This document shows, piece after piece, positions 18,440 to 27,681 of a DNA stretch of 64,000 nt (positions are counted from its first letter, which is position 1; each line of letters starts with the position of its first letter). This DNA comes from Bombyx mori (lineage: Eukaryota; Arthropoda; Insecta; Lepidoptera; Bombycidae). A model generated the notes under the pieces. The model worked only from the letters and a program-made list of their open reading frames with translations, ran no database searches and was not told where the DNA came from. The position numbers and the translations under genes are program-made. The stretch is from positions 14,245,501-14,309,500 of the forward strand of contig NC_085131.1 in assembly GCF_030269925.1 (NCBI RefSeq), read 5' to 3'.

Positions 18440-21184
18440 TTATCTCCGAACGATCGTCGGGGGTACCAATAGCTCCCGCGGCAACGCCGTACCATCCGGT
18501 GGTCTGGCGTGCAGCGGGGCTATGTTGTGGAGATGCTCATGGGGCCCGTTTTCGGCTCGCTCGTACATATTACGGGCGAGCCTAGTCACAAACTCCACGA
18601 GCGACTCCACACCTAGGTCCCGGGCAATAACGTCATTTCTGACGTACTGCCCGGCCCCGACGATAATGCGGAGGGAAAGACTCTGCTGGGCCTGCAACCT
18701 AGATCGCTGGGACGGCGACAACAGGTGATACCAGGCCACAGCAGCGTATGTGAGGCGGGAACGGACGTATGTCTTGTAAATGGCGAGTTTGGTCCTGGTC
18801 GGAAGCCCGGACGCAAACACCGGCCGCAACAAGAACCTGGTCGCGCGAGTCTGACCGATGACTCGGTTGACGTGCGCGACCATGCTCAAGGAGCGGTCGA
18901 TGTCGCATCCGAGATACCGGACCGTGGTCCTGAACTCGACATTCACACCTCGGAGGCTGAGTTTCTTTGGGACGACTCTGATACGGACCGGACCGTAGAG
19001 TAAGGCCGCGGTCTTTCCCACATTGACCGCGACTCTCCAACGGTCCAGCCACTGGGGCAGTAAATCCAAAAGCCTCTGCATCCTCATAATGGCTGCAGAG
19101 GGGAACGGAGAGGACGAGAAGTAGGCCGAGTCGTCAGCGAACAAGGCCAACTTCACGTCCTCCTCCCACGCCCGAAGGTGACCCTCCAGGGTGGGGATGT
19201 CGTTGGTGTAGAGGGCGTATAGGATAGGTGATAGGACACTACCCTGGGGAACCCCGGCCGTAATGGGACGCACGGAAGACCGTGCGCCCTCGACCGCGAC
19301 AAAGAAGGTTCTGCCCTCCAGATACGACCCGAGCAGTCGCACGTGAGCGTGCGGTAGGCCCGCGTCCCGCAGCTTGTGGACCAGCCCCTCGTGCCACACA
19401 CGGTCGAAGGCCTTCTCGATATCGAGAAGGACCGCGACCGTGTATTGGCCCGAGTTTCGCCGGTCTGCCAAGTGATGCAGGACACGGGTCAGTTGCAGAG
19501 TCGTCGAGTGGCCGCTTCTAAAGCCGAATTGCTCCGGCCTGAGGAGAATATACGGCGATATTCTCCTCAGGAGCAGCCGCTCGAACAACTTGCCCACGTG
19601 CGAGAGCAAGGTAATCGGTCGGTAACTGGAGGGCTTTCTCCTGTCCTTGCCGGGTTTGGGCAAGACGATGATCTTGCCCAGTTTCCAAGTTCCAGGGAAG
19701 TGTCCTACCCGGAGAATGGAATTAAACAATCGTGTCATTGCTGACACGATTGAGGGAGGGAGGTTTTGCAAGGCGAGGGGAGGAATACCGTCCTCGCCGG
19801 GGGCTTTGCGCCTCTTCATCAACTTGATGAGGAGGCGCACCTCGCTGGGAGTGACTAAGTCGTCATCTCCCAGCTCGACTCCCGGCGATTCCGGTTTGAG
19901 GAATTGGATTACACCCTCTGACACCTCACGATGGAATGCAACCATCGAGGGTGCAGAGACATTCGGAGTGAACTGCCGCTCCAGCGAGTTGGCCAGGACT
20001 TCGGCACGAGCCAACGGTGTAAAACACCGTCTTCCCCCCTCGTCCTCCAAGGGGCAAGTGGGGGAAGGCTTGTTGGTGAGCCGGCGACAGATGCGGTGAA
20101 GGGGGGCCATCGTACGGTCGTCGGACGCGTCCAACAGTCCCCCCTCCCAGGAATCACCCCGGTAAGTCCGCATCTTAGTCGCCAGCTCACCCTCAAGTCG
20201 GTTAAGCTCGCGCTTAATCCTGGGACACCTAGATGTCGCCCAGAGCCTCCTCAGTGCCCTCTTCCGACGAATTAACGTCTTGAGGTGCACCGGGAGTTCC
20301 GCTCTGGGCCCCCCGCTGGGTACCAGAGTCGTCGCTTGGTCCAGGGCTCCCTTGATGGTGTCGACGAGACGGGAAGCCGCCGTGTCGACCTCATCAGGGG
20401 TAGACGGGTCTTGAAACAAGGATTGGTCGGCCAGCAGTCCCGTAAAGGACTGCCAGTCGACCCTAGCCCTGAGAGGGGATGTCGCGACCCGAGTGAGCCC
20501 CAAACCCACCGTGACCAAGATCGGTAGGTGAGGGGTGCTCAGGTCGTACAGTGCCTCTATCGCTAGAGGGCACCGTAGCCCCTTGTGAACACACACGTCC
20601 AATACGTCCGGTTGGTACCGGGCCAACGTTGGAACGTGGGTGGGTTCGTTGGGGCCGACCACGCAGTAGTCCCCCCTTTCGGCATCCTCGTACAATCGCC
20701 TTCCGGGCGGCGTGATGATTCGGGAGCCCCAAGCGACATGTTTCGCATTGAGGTCCCCGACCACCAAGGCCGGATGGCGATCATGGTTCAAGGCCCGTCT
20801 AATATCGTCCTCGACAAAATCAGGACCCGGGGGTCGATACGCGGCATAAATCCGCAATTCGGCCCCCGGTACGTGGACCCTCACCCCGACCGTTCTGGTA
20901 GAGGCGAAGGTCAGTAGCTCAAGCTCCTCGTGCACCACGTCCCTCCTGACGAGCGCCGCAGTGCCCCTGAACGGGCGCCCGCTGGAGGTCAGTTCGTCCC
21001 GTCGGTACACGAAGTAGTTGGGCATCCTAAAATCTTGTCGAGGTTTGAGCTTGGTCTCGCCCAGGAGGATAACCTGCGGGTCATACTCCTGGGCGAGTCG
21101 GATTAACTCCGACCTTCGGGACCCTATCCCGTCGGGGTTCCAATAGATGATGCGCAGCTCCTGGCTAGCCATTGAGCTGCGCAA
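18440..21184 (-). CDS. LINE C copy 1 ORF2: endonuclease and reverse transcriptase
   Basis: The frame has 914 codons. Residues about 8-225 form an APE-type endonuclease (GDLNAKH at 143-149). Residues about 450-730 form the reverse transcriptase (KAPGEDGIPP, SYRPITLLS, DIEKAFDRVWHEG, TAGVPQGSVLSPILY, FADD at 683-686). Where most relatives have SDH in the endonuclease, this protein reads STPHLPI, so the usual Asp is absent; copy 2 has the same change. Met5 (21172) is a likely start, because it overlaps the ORF1 stop in ATGGCTAG. The frame is fully open. Confidence 0.94.
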   Translation of the reverse strand: MRSSMASQELRIIYWNPDGIGSRRSELIRLAQEYDPQVILLGETKLKPRQDFRMPNYFVYRRDELTSSGRPFRGTAALVRRDVVHEELELLTFASTRTVGVRVHVPGAELRIYAAYRPPGPDFVEDDIRRALNHDRHPALVVGDLNAKHVAWGSRIITPPGRRLYEDAERGDYCVVGPNEPTHVPTLARYQPDVLDVCVHKGLRCPLAIEALYDLSTPHLPILVTVGLGLTRVATSPLRARVDWQSFTGLLADQSLFQDPSTPDEVDTAASRLVDTIKGALDQATTLVPSGGPRAELPVHLKTLIRRKRALRRLWATSRCPRIKRELNRLEGELATKMRTYRGDSWEGGLLDASDDRTMAPLHRICRRLTNKPSPTCPLEDEGGRRCFTPLARAEVLANSLERQFTPNVSAPSMVAFHREVSEGVIQFLKPESPGVELGDDDLVTPSEVRLLIKLMKRRKAPGEDGIPPLALQNLPPSIVSAMTRLFNSILRVGHFPGTWKLGKIIVLPKPGKDRRKPSSYRPITLLSHVGKLFERLLLRRISPYILLRPEQFGFRSGHSTTLQLTRVLHHLADRRNSGQYTVAVLLDIEKAFDRVWHEGLVHKLRDAGLPHAHVRLLGSYLEGRTFFVAVEGARSSVRPITAGVPQGSVLSPILYALYTNDIPTLEGHLRAWEEDVKLALFADDSAYFSSSPFPSAAIMRMQRLLDLLPQWLDRWRVAVNVGKTAALLYGPVRIRVVPKKLSLRGVNVEFRTTVRYLGCDIDRSLSMVAHVNRVIGQTRATRFLLRPVFASGLPTRTKLAIYKTYVRSRLTYAAVAWYHLLSPSQRSRLQAQQSLSLRIIVGAGQYVRNDVIARDLGVESLVEFVTRLARNMYERAENGPHEHLHNIAPLHARPPDGTALPRELLVPPTIVRR

Positions 21185-23312
21185 TCATCCGGTAGAACCC
21201 CGCGAGCAAGGCCCCGAAGGGACTGGCTCCCGAGGCGATCTCTCGGATTACTCCGGAGATCACCTCGGACAGTTTCTCCCACAGGGAGAGGAGCCAGGCA
21301 GCGAAGCCGGCAGGCTGCGTGTCCTGTCGGCCACTGCGCCGCTCTCTCTGCGGGCGGGGTGGTAATGGGGGCTGTGAGTCGCCCAGAGTGATGTTGACGT
21401 TCTGGGGCGGGTCGCTAGCTGTCGTCTCCATTGGGCATGGAGGTTCGGTAGCTGGCTCAACTTGGCCTTCTCTCAGGGCAGCTGCTTCTTCCATTGTTTT
21501 TTTTTTCTTTTCTTTGGCTTTTAATTTTTTTTTCTTATTTTTTTTTTGAGTTTTTGTTATTGTTTTTGTACTGGTTGGGGCAGCTTGTAGATTGAGTGCT
21601 GCTCTGGAACGAGGGGCAGGTCGCGGCTTTATAGCCTGTCGCTGCGGGTTTGCTTCTGCCATCAGGGTGGCCGCTGTTGGGTTGGCCTCCACAGTGGCAG
21701 GTTGCTCTATAACCGGAGGGAGAGTGGGGGGTTGAGAGGTCTTCCCCTTGCCCTTACCCTTCAGAGATGGGCGTGGACCGAGACGTGGAGCGGGGGTAGG
21801 GGCTTGACTGGCACGCGTCGCTGCTTGCGGTACGGGGGGAGGAATAGCGACCCCCATCATCCGCGCCCTCCTGCGGTAGACCACACACCGCTTGTCAGTA
21901 GCGGCGTGGCCCTTCCCGCAGTTGGCGCAGGTGAGGGGTCCCTCCCTTGGCCTCGGGCAGTCCGCCACGATGTGCTCGCCCGCACATCGCACACAGCGGA
22001 CTGCTCGGTGGCAGTTGGTGGAGGCGTGTCCGAAGGCCTGGCAGCGATGGCACTGCGCCGGTCCTCGGTTCGGACGCCATCCCTCAACTGACACCCCCGG
22101 CAGGTACATCAGTTCTTCAACCGCGTACAAGCGGGCGAGGTCATCCTTCGAGAGGTGGTCCAAGGTTACATAAAAGACGCAACCTGGCCGCCCTCTCTTG
22201 GCCCGTATGCACCGCGCGTAGCGAGCCGGAAACCCTAGCTCCTTCAGGGAGTTTGTGATTTCCGCCGCGTCGGTATCGGCAGGCAGTCCACGAACAGCCA
22301 CCCTCGCCGGGATCTCCTCCTCCAACGCGTAACAATACCATTTAATGGCATTGTCAGTGGAAGAGACCTCGGCGAGATAGGCCTGGACAACCCTATATTC
22401 CTCTCCCGACGCGGGCAGAAATCGGAACCCTGTTCCGTAAGGACGCACAGATGGGGCCCTCCCCAAGCGCTCCCTTAAGGCCGCCATATGGCGGGGCCAA
22501 TTGGGAAGCGCCTCGACCATAATAGGGGGGTGACGGCGGGGGACCTCACTGGTACCAGACTTATCTGGAGCAGGGGGTTTACATTGTTTTTTGGTGGGAG
22601 CGTATTGCTTGGCTGCCATAGCAGCGTATGAAGTTGAAGGGGTCGGAGACTCGGGTGCACCGGTCGTAGGTTTGGAATGTTCGAGGTCCATGTACCTTGT
22701 TGATTCAAGGTTGCCCACTGTGCAGCTTGTAGTGGGGGCACCTCTGCGCGGGATTGTTGGAATGGGTGAGATTGGAGGAGAGGGAGACCGAGGAGGCGTA
22801 CGCAGCTGCTTAGCTGCTGCAGCCACGGCCGTCTCGACACACATCCTCGGTCTGGGAATGGGCTTGCGAGTGGGGGGGGACTCCTTACTCGAGGAAGAAG
22901 AGGAGCGAGAAGAATGAGTTACATCGGACTCATATTCTGAGTCCGTTGTCTCGTAGGAAGTCTCCTCGCTGTCCTCATCCTCTTCGGCTTCATTTATTGA
23001 TTTGGACGAGGGTCCAATTCGGGGTCGTTTGTCCTGGGCTTCGGAAATGCTTCGGTCGGACTCGGATCTGACCTTCTTTCGCGGCCGAGGGGGTCCAGAG
23101 CGATCCGTCAACGGGGGAGACGAAGTTTCCTCTGGACGAATCCTCGGAGTCCCCTGGGCCGCGACCGAAGGCCTGGGCCGGTCGTCCTTTCCGGAGTCCA
23201 TTTCCGGGCCGGTGGGTTGGGAGCGATGGGCGAAAATTCCCGCCATCGCTTGGCGTCCCTTGCGGGACGGACCGGGCGTGCTGATAATGGGGGGAGATGT
23301 CCCCCCCGACAT
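21165..23312 (-). CDS. LINE C ORF1: gag-like zinc-knuckle protein
   Basis: The frame has 715 codons, longer than the ORF1 of LINE A and B. The N-terminal 250 residues are disordered and rich in Ser, Pro and charged residues, with an acidic and then a poly-Ser stretch near 108-145. A PRE_C2HC-like domain lies at about 265-415. CCHC knuckles lie between Cys421 and Cys476. A Lys-rich stretch near residues 590-615 may bind nucleic acid. The last 20 nt overlap the ORF2 frame. The frame is intact only in this copy; the right LTR keeps just the last ~46 codons. Confidence 0.9.
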   Translation of the reverse strand: MSGGTSPPIISTPGPSRKGRQAMAGIFAHRSQPTGPEMDSGKDDRPRPSVAAQGTPRIRPEETSSPPLTDRSGPPRPRKKVRSESDRSISEAQDKRPRIGPSSKSINEAEEDEDSEETSYETTDSEYESDVTHSSRSSSSSSKESPPTRKPIPRPRMCVETAVAAAAKQLRTPPRSPSPPISPIPTIPRRGAPTTSCTVGNLESTRYMDLEHSKPTTGAPESPTPSTSYAAMAAKQYAPTKKQCKPPAPDKSGTSEVPRRHPPIMVEALPNWPRHMAALRERLGRAPSVRPYGTGFRFLPASGEEYRVVQAYLAEVSSTDNAIKWYCYALEEEIPARVAVRGLPADTDAAEITNSLKELGFPARYARCIRAKRGRPGCVFYVTLDHLSKDDLARLYAVEELMYLPGVSVEGWRPNRGPAQCHRCQAFGHASTNCHRAVRCVRCAGEHIVADCPRPREGPLTCANCGKGHAATDKRCVVYRRRARMMGVAIPPPVPQAATRASQAPTPAPRLGPRPSLKGKGKGKTSQPPTLPPVIEQPATVEANPTAATLMAEANPQRQAIKPRPAPRSRAALNLQAAPTSTKTITKTQKKNKKKKLKAKEKKKKTMEEAAALREGQVEPATEPPCPMETTASDPPQNVNITLGDSQPPLPPRPQRERRSGRQDTQPAGFAAWLLSLWEKLSEVISGVIREIASGASPFGALLAGFYRMIAQLNG

Positions 23313-24741
23313 GATATTGGCTATCTAGTGGGCAGCAGCAGGGTCACCAGGCATCAGTGCCTTATTAAATTACAAATGAATTAGAAATATATAAAGATAC
23401 AATCCCTTACGGGGGTTCAGACCGACTGAATAAATACTTATAAATAATATTATATATAAATATGGTTCCGGTCTATTGATGCTACTTATATAACTATTGG
23501 ACTATATAAACTTGCTAATTTGGAAAGAATTAGAATAAAGTGAATAATAAAAGAAGTAAAAGAACTAACTACACAATACCATACAATAATACGATAACAG
23601 ACAACGAACATACGTAGTCATGCATTGAGTCAGCGGGTTGTCTGCAGGCAGCCGCTGACCACGACTTCGACCGGGAGCCACGAACCTAACACCAGATCAG
23701 TGAGATCGATGTCAAGCCCGAGCCCACGGTCGCGCGATCAATACCGCTGCTCCCTACCGACTTACTCACCGAGTCAATGCGACCCAGAAACAAACAAACA
23801 AACAAAGAATAATTTGGAAATTACTGGTGTTAGTTAAATTAACATCAGCTTTTTCACGAACAAACAAGACGAACAGGCAGGTTAAATCGGTCACTAAAAA
23901 TTTAATTTAATACTACTAACATAAAACGTAAAGGTAAGCTTACAATCTATGGGCAGTCGTCAGTCGGATTACGTAGCTAAATTAAGGTAAAAAATTTAAA
24001 TGTATTGAAATCTAAAAATATTAAAGTGAAAGAGGGTAGAAATGGAGGAATTCTGTAATTTGGAAGAAGGAATGTGTGTTATTTCAATTTAAAATAAAAC
24101 AACGATTCCTATTGGCTATAGATGTGACAAAACAAGTGATGCGATAAGGGATTGTTGTAAAGCTGAGAGCAGACTATTAATTTAAAATGAATTAATTTAA
24201 TTGTTTTTTTTTTTTTTTTTTATTTATTAATTTATCAAAACTAGGTTTAACTGAGACTAAGGGGGTGGAAACTATGGTGGTAACTATACTAACTAAAAAC
24301 TATTATTTACACTAATCTAAACTAAACTAACTAAGGCACCTACACCCATGTACTCTAGCCTATACTGATCCGACTGCCAGTTCGGGTTTAGAATTCAGCC
24401 CTTCCTAGCCCCGAAGGGTAGGGGAGGACTGGGATCGGACACAGGTGGCCAGACTCAGCGGCGCTAACGTAACTCAATTTTATTCTCAGAATAAAGTGAG
24501 TACGCAGCTTAACAGGTATGAACGACACCTACCCGCAATTAACAAATGTTAAGAAATAAAGTGTCGTTCGACTTACCTGGTCCCGGGTCCCGAATTTGTT
24601 CTGTTCGGAGCGTTGACAGCGCGCCTACACAGAACTTCAAGAGTTTTGTACACTCGCGATGAGGAGAGTATCCAAGTCAGCACAGCCTTAGTTCACACGT
24701 CCGTCACTCGCACTGGTACCCCGGGGAATCGTCCCGAATTC
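23313..24741. other. LINE C 5' UTR and unassigned LTR-internal sequence
   Basis: No coding frame is supported. The first part should be the 5' UTR of LINE C. A poly(T) run at about 24204-24222 looks like the poly(A) end of a further minus-strand insertion, and 24225-24741 could then be that insertion or original LTR sequence. The absence of this part from the right LTR prevents a decision. Confidence 0.4.
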
Positions 24742-25232
24742 GCAGCGAGGTAGGCCCCCTATTTATGGTCGCCCACGCGCACTCGGCCAGCGCTATTATG
24801 AGTCCGAGCACGGTGGGCGTCTATTGTTCTCTCGGCCGCCTCGCTCGCCTATTGTTTGCCTAGTCGCTCTATTAGTTGCCCGTATTGTGACTCGCTCCTG
24901 CGTTCCCACGCCAAATTAAAGACCACGAGGACCAATCTTTATTTACAAAATAACATTTACAAATTAACTTATTTCTATTTACATTTGTATGCTAACTATT
25001 TTTAACATACTGACTATCTCTATTTCTATTAAATCTAGCTGTACTTGCGAACATATTCCTATTCTAGCGTATCTATTTACGGACATTTCTGTTTTAACGT
25101 ATTATCTATTTATTCTCTATTTATTTATCGCGGACATTTTCTATTATTTTACAACTATCTATGTGCATCGCGAACAATATCTATTTAACTATTTTCAATC
25201 ATTTATGTCCGTTCGGGAATATCTTATTCTAA

Positions 25233-27149
25233 CTATGTTTCTTTATGTCCGTCGCGAACATCCTCCCGCCGTGCAGCGTCGTTCACGTCGCTGCATCCTC
25301 CTTGGTGAGCGGCGGTCATCGTGGGCAGCACGATGATCTTCTTTGCCGGGCGTCGCAATATACCGCCGGCGGTGCGTACGTCGACCACTCGAGTGATGCC
25401 GTCGGCCCCCGGGTAAACCTCCTGGATGATCCCACGTGGCCAGGTGTTCCGTGGGAGCGTTCCGTCTGCTATTATCACGACGTCGCCTATCTTCAGGGCG
25501 GGCCCGCGGCTGTGGGGCTCCCGCCGGTTCTGCAGGTCGGGCAGGTACTCCCGGAGCCAGCGACTCCAGAACACATCTGCCAGACGTTGAGCTGCGCGCC
25601 AGTGTGCGCGCCCTATGAGGTCGGCGTCGTCAAACTTGCCCGGCACGGGGACTCGCGCCGGGCCTCCTAGCAGGAAGTGGTTCGGCGTTAGAGGGTCGGG
25701 ATCGTCGGCGCTCACCGATACGTGGGTGAGAGGTCGGCTGTTCACTGTGAACTCTGCCTCCGCTAGCAGAGTGTGAAATATTTCGGGCGTCGGGTGCCTC
25801 GGCTGTTCCGTGGCCGAGAGCGCGGCCTTTACCGCCCGCACCATTCTTTCCCAGGCGCCGCCCATGAAAGGCGCGCCCGGTGGGATGAAGCGCCATTGGA
25901 TAATTCTTAAGCTCGCTTCATGCTCAGTCGCCTTGTCCATAGCTTGGCGCAGCTCCTTGTCGGCACCCCGTAAATTGGTGCCGTTGTCGCTCCATATCTC
26001 CGTCGGGGCTCCCCGGCGCGCGATCATGCGCCGGAGTGCCATCACCGCTGAGTCAGTGCTGAGGCTCGCTGCCGGTTCTAAATGTACTGCACGCGTAGTG
26101 AGACATGTGAAGATGGCCACGTAGTGCTTCTGGGTGCTTCTGCCGGTGGTAACTTGATAGGGCCCGAAGTAATCGAGGCCCACGTATGTGAATGGTCGCC
26201 GATGGTGTGCCAGTCTGCTCGGTGGGTGGTCGCCTGTGGCTGGACGCGGTGGAGTGTCCTTGCGGATACGACACGGGAGACAATTGTGAATTACGCTCCG
26301 TGTCACTGGGCGTAGGCGTAAGACCCAGTACGACTGTCGGCACTCGGCGATCGTAGCTTCGGTTCCGGCGTGGTGCATCTTTCTATGGATGAAGTCTATC
26401 ATCAGTCTCATTTCGCGTCGGGATCCGTCTAGCACGAGAGGCGAGGTGATGACGTCAGCTCCCTCTATGTTGCCGATGCGTCCGTTTATTCTCAATATCC
26501 CGTCCGCGTAAGTTACGGACAAGTTTCGCAGTCGGCTCGCTGGGGATATTTGTTTCCCTCGCTGGAGCGTCAAAATCTCTTCCTCGAAGGCCGCCCGCTG
26601 GCTCTGTCGCCAAATGAGCGTCTCGGCGCGTCGAAGCGTGTCGGCGTCTAAAGTCTTCCATTGGATGACTGCTTGCTCTGGCGTCTGCGGTGTGTTCAGC
26701 GGGGTCTTCGAAGTTGTCTTCTTTCTATTCTTCTCCCACGTCGGGTCCGAACGCGGGTTCCGTCTGGTCCTCTTGTAATGAGTGCGCTCGCGACTCCTGC
26801 GGCATAGGCTGACGAATTGTAGTATTCGCCCCGTTGCACGCAGGTACTTCTCCCACTTGGAGAAGCGTCTTGGGTCCGGGATCGCTTCGCCGAGGCTCTC
26901 TCTGCTCACGGCGAGCGTTGCGCACTTCTCTTCACCCGTCTCTTCTGCCCTTCTTGCAGTCCGTTGTACGGGCCAATCATCCGGATGCCGTCTTAGGTAT
27001 TCCGGGCCTATGAACCAGCGGTGGTTTCTTTCAAAGCCGACGGGTAGCTCTCTAGTGGCGTCGTCGGCGACATTTTCCTTTGTGGGGACCCAGCGCCATT
27101 CCTCCACAGTGCTGTTCTCTTCTATCGCGGCGCTGTCGGTCCAGAACAC
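25233..27149 (-). CDS. BEL/Pao pol, 3' part: integrase
   Basis: The 638-codon frame begins in the RNase H to integrase spacer (WRWVPTKENVADDAT). It contains the zinc-binding H2C2 region (His257/His258 to Cys293/Cys296 area) and the integrase core with Asp326 (GLDYFGPY), Asp388 (WSDNGTN) and Glu434 (GGAWERMVRA). A DUF5641-like C-terminal domain follows at about 510-610. The integrase would join element cDNA to the chromosome. The stop lies inside the 3' LTR, 27 bp past its start. The true pol is one polyprotein; here the frame is cut off from RT by frameshifts, so this Met is not a natural start. Confidence 0.9.
   Translation of the reverse strand: MFWTDSAAIEENSTVEEWRWVPTKENVADDATRELPVGFERNHRWFIGPEYLRRHPDDWPVQRTARRAEETGEEKCATLAVSRESLGEAIPDPRRFSKWEKYLRATGRILQFVSLCRRSRERTHYKRTRRNPRSDPTWEKNRKKTTSKTPLNTPQTPEQAVIQWKTLDADTLRRAETLIWRQSQRAAFEEEILTLQRGKQISPASRLRNLSVTYADGILRINGRIGNIEGADVITSPLVLDGSRREMRLMIDFIHRKMHHAGTEATIAECRQSYWVLRLRPVTRSVIHNCLPCRIRKDTPPRPATGDHPPSRLAHHRRPFTYVGLDYFGPYQVTTGRSTQKHYVAIFTCLTTRAVHLEPAASLSTDSAVMALRRMIARRGAPTEIWSDNGTNLRGADKELRQAMDKATEHEASLRIIQWRFIPPGAPFMGGAWERMVRAVKAALSATEQPRHPTPEIFHTLLAEAEFTVNSRPLTHVSVSADDPDPLTPNHFLLGGPARVPVPGKFDDADLIGRAHWRAAQRLADVFWSRWLREYLPDLQNRREPHSRGPALKIGDVVIIADGTLPRNTWPRGIIQEVYPGADGITRVVDVRTAGGILRRPAKKIIVLPTMTAAHQGGCSDVNDAARREDVRDGHKET
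25261..25270 (-). other. polypurine tract beside the 3' LTR
   Basis: In sense GGCGGGAGGA lies directly before TGTTCGCG, the first bases of the LTR. A purine run in this place primes plus-strand DNA synthesis in LTR retroelements. Confidence 0.75.
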
Positions 27150-27681
27150 TCGTGTCTGTCTTTCTAAAGTGTTTTTCCGTGATGGCCGCGGCTATGCGGC
27201 TTCCCATCACGTCGGCTTGTAGCTCGAGGCGCGGTGTCGATGTTAGCTTCACGGTTGCGACTCGGTCTTTGGCTAGGGAGGTCCTCATCTCCCCGTCGGG
27301 CGTCTCCACGCGCCAGTACAACGCGGCGTCGTGGGCGTACTTGTTGGTGTCCACTTACGTGTGGAGCTTCAGGTCGGCGGCGTCCGGGTACTGCAGTCGG
27401 TTCTTCACGCAGATGGCGGTTGCAGGTGAGCTTGTCGCGCCGAAGACGATGGACCTCATCCGGTATTCTATGGGCTCTTGTGAAGGGTCCTCCCTCCACA
27501 AGTACCGGAGCGCGTCGCGGTCCTCGCTTCGGACGCCTATCTGTATGATCATCTCCGCGATGTCCGCGGCGACGGCGATGGCGTGCTGCCTGAAGCGTAT
27601 CATCACTCCGGGCAGCGACTGCAGCAGGTCCGGGTCGGTGAGCAGGAAGTCTTTTGGGCTTCTTCCCTCTATTTTTCGCAT
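27052..27681 (-). pseudogene. BEL/Pao pol remnant: RT N-terminal part and RNase H start, catalytic part deleted
   Basis: Two frames abut. 27681-27355 encodes the first RT blocks (DFLLTDPDLLQSLPG, RFRQHAIAVAADI, FGATSSPATA) and ends in a stop. 27354-27052 resumes far downstream in the family order (ALYWRVETPDGEMRTSL, then TPRLELQADVMG of the RNase H-like region). The whole stretch between them, which in relatives carries the Y-x-D-D active site, is missing. A further shift separates both from the gag-protease frame and from the integrase frame. This copy cannot make active RT. Confidence 0.85.

Larger units (their letters stand above)
17854..23900 (-). mobile_element. nearly complete Jockey-type LINE (LINE C, copy 1) inside the LTR
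   Basis: The 3' end is a very long poly(A) tail, seen as poly(T) with a few interruptions at 17854-17964. It is preceded in sense by TTAGG-like words and a 59-bp hairpin (18033-18091). ORF2 (18440-21184) and ORF1 (21165-23312) are both open. The 5' end is not fixed: no TSD was found, and 23900 is only an approximate limit for the 5' UTR. A second, shorter copy lies at 30996-34080. Confidence 0.8.
17305..25260 (-). repeat. BEL/Pao 3' LTR, interrupted by a LINE
   Basis: In sense the LTR starts TGTTCGCGACGG at 25260 and ends CCGGAATAT at 17305. The A arm (24742-25260) appears identical over about 510 bp to 34074-34592. The B arm (17305-17675) matches 30626-30995 at roughly 95% by eye. Between them lie a pyrimidine-rich segment (17676-17853), the LINE from its poly(A) tail at 17854 and an unassigned stretch (23313-24741). 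A short frame at 24989-25336 lies inside the LTR and is not considered a gene. Confidence 0.8.

Noticed and set aside
24989..25336. 115-codon ORF at the LTR, also seen at 34321-34596
   Set aside because: It lies within the LTR and is AT-rich; it recurs only because the LTR is duplicated.
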